From a bacterium (lineage in GTDB: Bacteria; UBP14; UBA6098; B30-G16), in contig JAMOPH010000418.1 in NCBI GenBank assembly GCA_027064665.1, positions 1 through 5,222 on the forward strand: a stretch of DNA of 5,222 nucleotides, read 5' to 3'. Shown one piece after another: positions 1 to 5,222 of the stretch (position 1 is its first letter; each line of letters starts with the position of its first letter). The notes beneath the pieces were generated by a model, which was given only the letters and a program-made list of their open reading frames with translations, did no database searches and was not told the DNA's origin. Position numbers and translations under genes: made by a program.

Positions 1-1030
1 TTGAGACAATTGTTCCCTGTGCTCTTCCACCGATAAATTCCTCGCCCGACCGCACCACTGTGACATCGGCACCGCGAAAACGGTATATTGACTGCTTCTC
101 ATCCCCGACGAACATCACACGCCCGGAATACCGGGCAAGATGCTCTATCAGTTCCCACTGAATCGGCGAGGTATCCTGAAACTCATCAACCATAAGTTGT
201 TCCGGCGCAATGTCTTTCATCTGCTCCTCGCTGAACTGTTTGACCAGTTTCAGCCCGCCGATGACCAACTGATTGAAATCCAGCGTGGAGGCTGCCCGGT
301 ATCCCGAACGGATAAATTTCTCAAATTCAGTATATAACTGCGCAATTTTTATGGTTATATCTGCCGCCCGCCGCAGGGCATCTGTGTTGATATTCGCCTT
401 TTTCTTTCGGTGGGCGATTATAAATTCGGCGTATCTGTTTGCTAAATTCTCCGGAGACTCATTACACAGTTGATGCAAACTCTCCGACAGATACTGCCTT
501 CCCTTATATACGGCGGTTAAGATGTTTTTGATTTCCCACCTGGTTGCATATTTCAGGAGTTCTTCTAAAAGTTCGCCGTTTTCGGCGGTTGTTTTGTCAA
601 GGAATTCCTCAACATATTCCGCCGGGTCAACTGCGCCGTTGTCCACAGAAAAGTTAGGTATAACCTCAGCCTCAAGCGGAAACCGTGCCAAAAGCGTCCT
701 GCACAGAGAATGGATTGTGGAAATCTGGGCGTTTTCTATATCCCGGTATATTCTAAACCACTTTTGGGATTCTCTGTTATCAGCCGCTTCCCGGAACCTT
801 GCGAAAACCTGCTCAAATATCCGCTCCCGCATCTCGTTTGCCGCCTTGTTGGTGAAGGTGATGGCAACAATTTTTTTGACCGCATCGGGTATCTGCAAGA
901 GGTCAAAATCCTCAAGGTATCGCAGTGCCCGCAGGGATAACACCGTGGTTTTGCCCGTGCCGGCACCGGCGGTGACGATGACATCCCGGGTCGGGTCGGC
1001 GGCGATTTTCTGGCTCTGCGTGGGATTCAT
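1..1030 (-). CDS. AddA/RecB-like UvrD-family helicase (helicase-nuclease subunit), N-terminal part, runs off left edge
   Basis: The 343 visible residues are the N-terminal motor region of a superfamily 1A DNA helicase, which uses ATP to translocate on DNA. Seen in order: a Gln-containing N-terminus (MNPTQSQK), Walker A AGAGTGKTT at 21-29 (Lys27), motif Ia AITFTNKAANEM at 57-68, ISTIHSLC at 103-110, LDFNQLV at 250-256, Walker B VDEFQDTS at 281-288, and motif III VGDEKQSIYRFRGAD at 309-322 or so. The KQSIYRFR form of motif III and the HSLC...FPLEA stretch are typical of AddA/RecB rather than UvrD/PcrA/Rep, which usually have DQSIY-W-RGA. AddA/RecB proteins end in a PD-(D/E)XK nuclease and work with AddB or RecC in double-strand-break end resection; neither the nuclease nor a partner is visible here. 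The ATG at 1028-1030 is supported by AAGGGGG (plus-strand 1039-1045) eight bases upstream. The distance from Walker A to Walker B, about 255 residues, seems short for AddA. An orphan UvrD-like helicase is the main alternative. Confidence 0.87.
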   Translation of the reverse strand, partial: MNPTQSQKIAADPTRDVIVTAGAGTGKTTVLSLRALRYLEDFDLLQIPDAVKKIVAITFTNKAANEMRERIFEQVFARFREAADNRESQKWFRIYRDIENAQISTIHSLCRTLLARFPLEAEVIPNFSVDNGAVDPAEYVEEFLDKTTAENGELLEELLKYATRWEIKNILTAVYKGRQYLSESLHQLCNESPENLANRYAEFIIAHRKKKANINTDALRRAADITIKIAQLYTEFEKFIRSGYRAASTLDFNQLVIGGLKLVKQFSEEQMKDIAPEQLMVDEFQDTSPIQWELIEHLARYSGRVMFVGDEKQSIYRFRGADVTVVRSGEEFIGGRAQGTIVS

Positions 1031-1058
1031 CTTTGCTTCCCCCTTGGTGTTTTTTACA

Positions 1059-1087
1059 AAAATGCTTTTTCCTTTCCACATTGTCAA
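1059..1087 (-). promoter_or_regulatory. Candidate promoter for the leftward helicase gene
   Basis: Read on the minus strand there is a perfect TTGACA -35 box (plus 1082-1087), a 17-base spacer, and a weak -10 CATTTT (plus 1059-1064, three of six matches to TATAAT). It would start transcription about 20 bases before the helicase ATG, just upstream of its Shine-Dalgarno sequence. The -35 match and the position are good; the -10 is poor and the organism's sigma-factor preferences are unknown. Confidence 0.35.
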
Positions 1088-1102
1088 AGCAAAACATTTG
1101 AC
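1083..1102. repeat. Short inverted repeat GTCAAA-N8-TTTGAC between divergent genes
   Basis: GTCAAA at 1083-1088 and TTTGAC at 1097-1102 are exact inverted copies separated by eight bases. The left half overlaps the leftward -35 box and the right half overlaps a TTGACT close to the rightward -35 box. It could be an operator that controls both directions, or simply the by-product of two TTGAC-type -35 boxes facing away from each other. Six-base arms are too short to decide. Confidence 0.3.
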
Positions 1103-1130
1103 TTGACTTTGCTCATTTGAAAGAGATATT
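1103..1130 (+). promoter_or_regulatory. Candidate sigma-70-type promoter for the sucC operon
   Basis: TTGACT at 1103-1108 (five of six to the -35 consensus), a 16-base spacer, and GATATT at 1125-1130 (four of six to the -10 consensus). Predicted transcription start is near 1137, giving a leader of about 30 bases that contains only the sucC ribosome binding site, so no riboswitch or attenuator fits. A second TTGACT at 1098-1103 overlaps it by one base but has no -10 box at a usual distance. Confidence 0.45.
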
Positions 1131-1166
1131 TCCCTTGATTTTCGGCAACAAAACTGCGGAGGAAAA

Positions 1167-2303
1167 ATGAAACTGCAGGAGTATCAGGCTAAAGATATTC
1201 TGCGCAGATACGGTGCCCCTGTGCAGGAGGGAAAGGTCGCCACAACGCCCGAGGAGGTTGAGCAGATTGCAAAGGAGTTCGGCACCACCGTGGTGATAAA
1301 GGCGCAGGTGCTTGTCGGCGGAAGAGGAAAGGCAGGCGGAATTAAACTTGCCAGCACCCCCGAGGAGGCTCGCCAGAAGGCGGAGAAAATCCTTGGAATG
1401 GACATAAAAGGTCTCGCGGTGAAAAAGGTTCTGGTGGCTAAAGCGGTTGACATCGCCGATGAATCCTATCTCGGGCTGATTCTGGACAGGACATCCAAAA
1501 AAATTGTTATGATGGCATCGCCCGAGGGCGGCGTGGACATTGAGGAGGTCGCCAGAAATACCCCCGAGAAAATTTTTAAGATATATATTGACCCCTTCCT
1601 CGGACTGCAGACCTACGCCGCAAGGTATCTGATGTCAAAACTCTACGATAAATCCGAATATATCGCACAGGGGATAGAACTTGCGAAAAAATTGTATCAA
1701 ATTTTTGTGGAAAACGATGCCCAGTTGGTTGAGGTCAATCCGCTGGTTATCACCGAGCAGGGCGATATGGTCTGCGTTGATGCAAAAATTATCCTTGACG
1801 ACAACGGGCTGTTCCGCCATCCGGAGATGGAGCAACTGCGCAATGTGGAGGAATACTCGCAGGAGGAACTTGAGGCTAAAGAGGCGGGGCTTTCGTTCGT
1901 GAAACTGACGGGGGATATCGGCTGTGTGGTCAACGGCGCCGGGCTTGCGATGGCTACGATGGATTTGGTCAAGCACTACGGCGGCGAGCCGGCAAATTTC
2001 CTTGATGTCGGCGGCTCCTCACGCCCGGAAAAGGTCATAAAAGCGCTGGATATCATCACCAGAGACCCCAATGTGAAGGTCATCCTGTTCAACATCTTCG
2101 GCGGAATCACCCGCTGTGATGACATCGCCAACGGCTTGGTGCAGGCGATAAAAGAATTCAAACCCTCGGTGCCCATCATTGCCCGACTGACCGGCACCAA
2201 CGAACAGGAGGGCAGGAAAATTCTGGAGCAGGCGAATATCCCGGTGTTTTCCAGTATGGATGAGGTCGTCAAAGAGGCAGTCAAACTTGCGCAAAGTTCA
2301 TAA
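1167..2303 (+). CDS. sucC: Succinyl-CoA synthetase (succinate-CoA ligase, ADP-forming), beta subunit
   Basis: Beta subunit of the cytoplasmic TCA-cycle enzyme that interconverts succinyl-CoA, NDP and phosphate with succinate, CoA and NTP; it supplies the nucleotide-grasp and succinate sites, while the SucD alpha subunit carries CoA and the phospho-histidine. At 378 residues it is about ten shorter than E. coli SucC (388). The N-terminal ATP-grasp domain starts MKLQEYQAKDIL; Lys45 and GGRGKAGG at 51-58 are the expected ATP contacts. Asn191 (VEVNPLV) and Asp205 match the Mg2+ ligands. The C-terminal flavodoxin-like domain has VNGAGLAM at 255-262, GGEPANFLDVGG at 272-283 and NIFGGITRCD at 309-318, which together bind substrate and contact SucD. 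The glutamate annotated as an ATP contact in E. coli (Glu99) aligns with Ala91. GGAGGA at 1158-1163 sits three bases before the ATG. It is first in a probable three-gene operon, but sucD does not follow, which is unusual. Close paralogues such as malate-CoA ligase beta (MtkA) cannot be fully excluded. Confidence 0.96.
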   Translation: MKLQEYQAKDILRRYGAPVQEGKVATTPEEVEQIAKEFGTTVVIKAQVLVGGRGKAGGIKLASTPEEARQKAEKILGMDIKGLAVKKVLVAKAVDIADESYLGLILDRTSKKIVMMASPEGGVDIEEVARNTPEKIFKIYIDPFLGLQTYAARYLMSKLYDKSEYIAQGIELAKKLYQIFVENDAQLVEVNPLVITEQGDMVCVDAKIILDDNGLFRHPEMEQLRNVEEYSQEELEAKEAGLSFVKLTGDIGCVVNGAGLAMATMDLVKHYGGEPANFLDVGGSSRPEKVIKALDIITRDPNVKVILFNIFGGITRCDDIANGLVQAIKEFKPSVPIIARLTGTNEQEGRKILEQANIPVFSSMDEVVKEAVKLAQSS

Positions 2304-2309
2304 GAGGTG
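2304..2309 (+). promoter_or_regulatory. Ribosome binding site fixing the start of the small protein at 2317
   Basis: GAGGTG follows the sucC stop codon directly and lies seven bases before ATG 2317. A longer in-frame reading from ATG 2260 would overlap sucC by 44 bases and add a basic stretch unlike the rest of the protein, so 2317 is the better start. Abutment with the sucC stop suggests translational coupling. Confidence 0.75.
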
Positions 2310-2316
2310 CTGCGAT

Positions 2317-2763
2317 ATGGAGGAGCAGGAGAAGAGGGAAAAATTTGAGCGCCTGAAATTTTTGCTTGAGGAGACCCGCTTCAATTTCTTCGCCGATTCC
2401 GACAAGGGCGTGTGTCTTATCCGCTTCGGCGACCTGGAGAACGCCGATTTTGACACGGTTTTCGTGTATCTGCAGGGCTCGGAGTCCGATATCATCGTGG
2501 CGACGCTTACTCTTCTTGACGGCGAAAAGGGATACAGATATCCCCGGGAAATTTATGAGGAATGCCTCAAGTTCAACAAAAAAGTTGCCCTGCTCAAAAC
2601 CCAGTTTGACGAGCGATACGGCGACATTGATATCTCCTACGAGACCTGGCTTGCCACTCTTCCGGAAAACCTTGAGATGGGGATAGAACTTCTGGTTTCC
2701 CACGGGGATGCCTTCGCCGGTGAGTTGAAAAAGATGCTCGCCGGCTCAAAGGTTGGAGAGTAG
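2317..2763 (+). CDS. Small acidic protein of unknown function, faintly YbjN-like
   Basis: A 148-residue soluble protein without a signal peptide, membrane segment or cysteine-metal motif other than scattered single residues. I do not recognise it with certainty. The N-terminus is a charged amphipathic helix (residues 1-20, rich in Glu/Lys/Arg), followed by alternating strand-like segments (GVCLIRFGD at 31-39, TVFVYLQG at 47-54, DIIVATLTLLDG at 58-69). Next come a helix with YEECLKFNKKVALLKTQFD (80-98), an acidic strand (GDIDISYE, 102-109) and a C-terminal helix from about 116 to 141. The order of strands, a helix ending in LKFN, a strand and a long helix is reminiscent of YbjN/type III chaperone-like folds; this is an inference from pattern only. 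It lies 13 bases after sucC and 42 before the barrel gene on the same strand, so it is probably co-transcribed with both. The protein-like composition, the Shine-Dalgarno sequence and the tight packing make it a real gene. Confidence 0.82.
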   Translation: MEEQEKREKFERLKFLLEETRFNFFADSDKGVCLIRFGDLENADFDTVFVYLQGSESDIIVATLTLLDGEKGYRYPREIYEECLKFNKKVALLKTQFDERYGDIDISYETWLATLPENLEMGIELLVSHGDAFAGELKKMLAGSKVGE

Positions 2764-2791
2764 TTCGGAATTGGTGATTACAAACCCGCAG

Positions 2792-2800
2792 AAGGAGGTG
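2792..2800 (+). promoter_or_regulatory. Near-perfect Shine-Dalgarno sequence for the barrel gene
   Basis: AAGGAGGTG ends five bases before ATG 2806, matching the 16S rRNA anti-Shine-Dalgarno end almost completely. It selects ATG 2806 over the in-frame ATG at 2815 and predicts high translation, as is common for abundant outer-membrane proteins. Confidence 0.8.
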
Positions 2801-2805
2801 CACTG

Positions 2806-3981
2806 ATGAAGTGGATGAATCTATTTATCGCTGTGGCGGTGCTGGTTGGGGTGGGGTTTGCCTCGGATGCCCGGCAGGCAGTGTTCGGCGGCGGAGGAAT
2901 TTTTATCCCTGATGTCAACGATGTGGTTTACATCCCCAGTATGGCGCACAGTTTCGGCAACTGCGCCCAACTTGAGTTGGGGACTTATGCAGGCGATGGT
3001 GTTGTGCCGTCCGGTCAGTGGGGGCTTTTCAATCTGGGGATTGGCGAGAATCTGGCAATCGGCGGCGCCCTCAGAAGAACCGATGGGCAGATATTCAGCC
3101 GCGCCGATTATTTCGGATATGCCGCACCAAATCCCGGTCTCAATCTGTGGGGGGCATACAATCTTGGTGCCGCCAGATTCGGACTGGGGTTTTATATGGC
3201 GTCCTATTCCTCAAAGACCACCGATGACAACAGCGACACCGAGAGCAAGTACTCAAGCCACATATATTCTTTCAAACTCTCCTCGGATTTTGACATTGGA
3301 GACGGCGGGAATTTCGCTGTGGCTCTGGGCGTGGACCTCAACGGTCTCTCCAACGAGAACACCAACGCCAGCGACCAGACATACACCGACAAGATGACCG
3401 GCGGCACTGAAATTAGCGCTATGCTCAGGGGGTTTTTGCCCGTCCGGGAACGCACCAAGGTCGTCCCTGTGGTCAGGTTCTCCACATTCAGCCACAGCCG
3501 TGAGATTACCGATTACTCCGGCAATACCACCAAATACGGCGATTATTCCGAAATGAACCTGTTCGTCGGTTCGGGGGTCAATGTCTCCGTGATGGAGGAT
3601 GGGCTCGTTTCCCTTGGCTTGGGTATGCTTATGACCGACACCAAGGACGAGATGGACACCACCAACAAGACCGAGGATAAGACCTTTGTTCTGCCCACTC
3701 TCTCGCTCAACACCGAGATTCCTCTCAAGCCGTGGCTGGTTGCCCGTGCGGGGCTGACCAAGAATTTCGGCTCTGTCACTCACACCGAGGGCGGAGTTGA
3801 GACCACCACCAGTTTCTCCGAGACAGCCGGTATGTTCGCCTCCATCGGCGCCGGAGTTAAGTTCAAAGGCTTTAATGTTGACTTCACCATCTCCGATGAT
3901 GACCTCTTTGAAGGTCCGTGGTTCATCAGCGGGCACCCCTGCAACGCCTTCAAAGTCTCTCTCGGATACAACTGGGAATGA
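2806..3981 (+). CDS. Secreted outer-membrane beta-barrel protein, FadL/PorV-like N-terminal signature
   Basis: A 391-residue protein with a Sec signal peptide: Lys2, a hydrophobic core at about 5-18, and a likely cleavage after GFA (residue 19). The mature N-terminus, with GGGGIFIPDVNDVVYIPS at 28-45, resembles the GMGGA...D-A..NPA region that opens FadL/OMPP1 and PorV-type barrels, although the usual Asn-Pro-Ala is Ile-Pro-Ser here. The rest alternates amphipathic Gly- and aromatic-rich strands (for example 72-90, 111-134, 168-180, 250-276, 295-318, 342-362) with hydrophilic Asp/Thr/Asn/Ser-rich segments (136-151, 183-197, 231-248, 277-292, 323-339) that read as loops. It ends in a strand, FKVSLGYNWE, rather than the classical terminal Phe. 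There are only two cysteines, Cys53 and Cys379. The cargo is unknown; a transport, adhesion or structural role is possible. It is the last gene of the sucC transcription unit and is followed by a strong terminator. The membrane-barrel assignment is an inference from composition and pattern. Confidence 0.83.
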   Translation: MKWMNLFIAVAVLVGVGFASDARQAVFGGGGIFIPDVNDVVYIPSMAHSFGNCAQLELGTYAGDGVVPSGQWGLFNLGIGENLAIGGALRRTDGQIFSRADYFGYAAPNPGLNLWGAYNLGAARFGLGFYMASYSSKTTDDNSDTESKYSSHIYSFKLSSDFDIGDGGNFAVALGVDLNGLSNENTNASDQTYTDKMTGGTEISAMLRGFLPVRERTKVVPVVRFSTFSHSREITDYSGNTTKYGDYSEMNLFVGSGVNVSVMEDGLVSLGLGMLMTDTKDEMDTTNKTEDKTFVLPTLSLNTEIPLKPWLVARAGLTKNFGSVTHTEGGVETTTSFSETAGMFASIGAGVKFKGFNVDFTISDDDLFEGPWFISGHPCNAFKVSLGYNWE

Positions 3982-4003
3982 ACCGGCATAAAATAGCAAA
4001 TGC

Positions 4004-4039
4004 AAAGGGGGGAGACCTTTTGAGTGTCTCCCCCCTTTT
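4004..4039. terminator. Strong rho-independent terminator between convergent genes, probably bidirectional
   Basis: A perfect 13-bp stem pairs 4004-4016 (AAAGGGGGGAGAC) with 4026-4038 (GTCTCCCCCCTTT) around a nine-base loop. On the plus strand it is followed by TTTTAATT, with the T run partly inside the stem; on the minus strand the A/T-rich base gives TTTGCATTTGC. It lies 22 bases after the barrel gene stop and 24 before the stop of the opposing DUF1015 gene, so it can end both transcripts. The plus direction looks stronger. Confidence 0.9.
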
Positions 4040-4062
4040 AATTGTCCGCAGGTTTTGGCAGA

Positions 4063-5222
4063 TTATTCCTTGAACCTCAGCCGGTTGAAAATCATCCCGG
4101 TCAGAAGTTTGGGATAGAAATCGGTGGATTTTTGGGGCATCCTCTCGCCGGCGCTGGCAATCTTTTTCACCTCCTCAACCTTGGTCGGATTCATATAGAA
4201 CACTCCGATTACCGAGGGGTCTTTCTCCATATACTCAAATCCCTTCTCCTTCTCGCGGATATAATACAGATTCCGCTTTTCCTCTAACGCCTTGGCGTCA
4301 ATCCCGAGGATATTTTCTAAAATCAACTTGTGCAGGATGGACACATCAAGGCGCTTCCAGTCGGCAGAGACCGGCTCGGTGATAGCCCTGTCCATTATGG
4401 ATTCGTCCTTGAGGGTCAAAAGAAGCATTCTGTCGCCTCTGCTTGGCACGAACAGGAACGAGTGTTTGCCCTCGGCGCCGTATTGGGCGAGTTTCTCCAT
4501 TGCCGCCTCAAATTTTTCCTTCTTGTCGGAGTCGGAGAATGCTATCGGCTCCACCTCAAAGTTTTCCGCGACCTTCTTCTCAAAGTCGTCAAGGTCAAAG
4601 TCCGGGATTGAGTGAACGACGCGGTGAGTCGGCAGGACCACCAGCCCGGGGTCGTCCATATTGACGAAGGTCATCATCCGGTTGCGGAAGGTTTCGGTTG
4701 CGCCGGGCTCTGGCTCAAGACCTTTCTTCTCGCACTCCTGCCAGTAGTTGACCGCGGTCTCGTATCTGTGGTGCCCGTCGGCGATGAACAGCGTTTTGTC
4801 CTCCATATTTTTCTGCACCTGCGCGATGATTTCGGGGTCGTCCACGCGCCACATCTTGTGGGTGTTGCCGAACCAGTCTTTGGCGACTATGTCCGGCTCG
4901 CGCCCTTCTATTGCCTTCTCAAGAATCTGGTCAGTTTTCCGCTCCGGGTCGGAATACAGCATAAAGATGTGTCCGACCTGCGCGCGGATGTGCCGGGTGA
5001 GGTTTAGCCTGTCGGCTTTGGGACCGGCAAGGGTTTTCTCGTGCGCCTTGACGCCTTTGCCGGGGGGTTCAAGTTCGGCAAGCGCAACAAATCCCTTGCG
5101 AACCACGGGCTTGCCGTCAACCTCAAACTCCTGATGATACACATAAATTGCCGGCTTTTCGTCCTCAACGAACACGCCGTCCTCGCGCCAGCAGTTCAGA
5201 TACCCCGCCGCGCGGACATAAT
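4063..5222 (-). CDS. DUF1015 family protein (COG4198), N-terminus beyond right edge
   Basis: About 385 residues are visible. The reading frame stays open to the window edge, so the GTG at 5173-5175 is internal: the residues before it (YVRAAGYLNCWREDG) continue the family pattern that leads into PAIYVYHQEF. Numbering from the first visible residue, family hallmarks are KAHEKTLAGPKADRLNL at about 58-74, HKMWRVDD at 121-128, ADGHHRYETA at 147-156 (plus 4753-4782), PTHRVVHSIPDFD at 197-209, LDVSILHKLILENILGI at 291-307 and the near-terminal MPQKSTDFYPKLLTG at 361-375. DUF1015 proteins are usually just over 400 residues, so a few dozen N-terminal residues are missing. No biochemical role is established to my knowledge; members are often found near serine-biosynthesis genes (serA/serC), and the DGHHR motif resembles that of ParB-fold free-serine kinases, which is a lead and not an assignment. 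No signal peptide or membrane segment is visible, so a cytoplasmic location is likely. It converges on the sucC operon across a shared terminator. Confidence 0.93.
   Translation of the reverse strand, partial: YVRAAGYLNCWREDGVFVEDEKPAIYVYHQEFEVDGKPVVRKGFVALAELEPPGKGVKAHEKTLAGPKADRLNLTRHIRAQVGHIFMLYSDPERKTDQILEKAIEGREPDIVAKDWFGNTHKMWRVDDPEIIAQVQKNMEDKTLFIADGHHRYETAVNYWQECEKKGLEPEPGATETFRNRMMTFVNMDDPGLVVLPTHRVVHSIPDFDLDDFEKKVAENFEVEPIAFSDSDKKEKFEAAMEKLAQYGAEGKHSFLFVPSRGDRMLLLTLKDESIMDRAITEPVSADWKRLDVSILHKLILENILGIDAKALEEKRNLYYIREKEKGFEYMEKDPSVIGVFYMNPTKVEEVKKIASAGERMPQKSTDFYPKLLTGMIFNRLRFKE

Noticed and set aside
522..1106. A 194-codon plus-strand open frame opposite the helicase gene
   Set aside because: It lies antisense to clear helicase motifs, has a low-complexity Ser/Arg-rich composition, and lacks a convincing Shine-Dalgarno sequence. 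It is a shadow frame.
1131..1166. Riboswitch or attenuator in the sucC leader
   Set aside because: The leader is only about 30 bases from the predicted start and shows no stem that could rival the ribosome binding site.
2260..2316. N-terminal extension of the small protein to ATG 2260
   Set aside because: It would overlap the sucC end by 44 bases and add a basic Arg/Lys/Ser segment; ATG 2317 has GAGGTG at ideal spacing.
3253..4005. A 250-codon minus-strand open frame opposite the barrel gene
   Set aside because: The composition is rich in Gly, Val, His and Glu without any fold pattern, and the opposite strand has a signal peptide, a strong ribosome binding site and a terminator. The frame stays open because of the codon bias of the real gene.
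5173..5175. GTG as the start of the DUF1015 protein
   Set aside because: The frame continues upstream to the window edge with residues that fit the family, and the family's N-terminal region would otherwise be missing.
1..5222. Mobile element, CRISPR array, toxin-antitoxin or defence system
   Set aside because: No terminal repeats, transposase or integrase motifs, spaced direct repeats, or paired small genes are present. A UvrD-like helicase alone could suggest defence (for example Gabija-type), but its neighbours are metabolic genes and the motifs point to AddA/RecB.

Overview
The window looks like ordinary chromosomal DNA from a Gram-negative bacterium of moderate, roughly balanced GC content. 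The Gram-negative call rests on a secreted, Gly/aromatic-rich protein that looks like an outer-membrane beta-barrel. The combination of a FadL/PorV-like barrel, a DUF1015 protein and an AddA/RecB-like helicase would suit an uncultured lineage of the FCB type (Zixibacteria, Marinimicrobia, Gemmatimonadota and relatives). That placement is an impression from protein style, not a demonstrated result. I see no tRNA, rRNA, CRISPR array, insertion sequence or phage gene.

Layout: (1) Positions 1-1030, minus strand: the N-terminal 343 residues of a UvrD-superfamily helicase of AddA/RecB type, running off the left edge. (2) Positions 1031-1166: a divergent intergenic region with candidate back-to-back promoters whose -35 boxes form a short inverted repeat. 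(3) Positions 1167-3981, plus strand: a probable three-gene operon of sucC (succinyl-CoA synthetase beta subunit), a 148-residue small protein with a faint YbjN-like pattern, and a 391-residue secreted beta-barrel protein. Gaps are 13 and 42 bases and each gene has a good Shine-Dalgarno sequence. (4) Positions 4004-4039: a strong 13-bp stem terminator placed between convergent genes. (5) Positions 4063-5222, minus strand: most of a DUF1015 protein, missing its N-terminus beyond the right edge.

How the genes relate: the helicase belongs to double-strand-break repair and SucC to the TCA cycle. The other three lack a defined function. The window does not reveal a joint pathway. sucD, the obligate partner of sucC, is not next to it. 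The points most worth a second look are that split of sucC from sucD, the unexplained pairing of sucC with a small acidic protein and an outer-membrane barrel, and a DGHHR motif in the DUF1015 protein that recalls ParB-fold free-serine kinases. I found no convincing evidence of a new multi-gene system.
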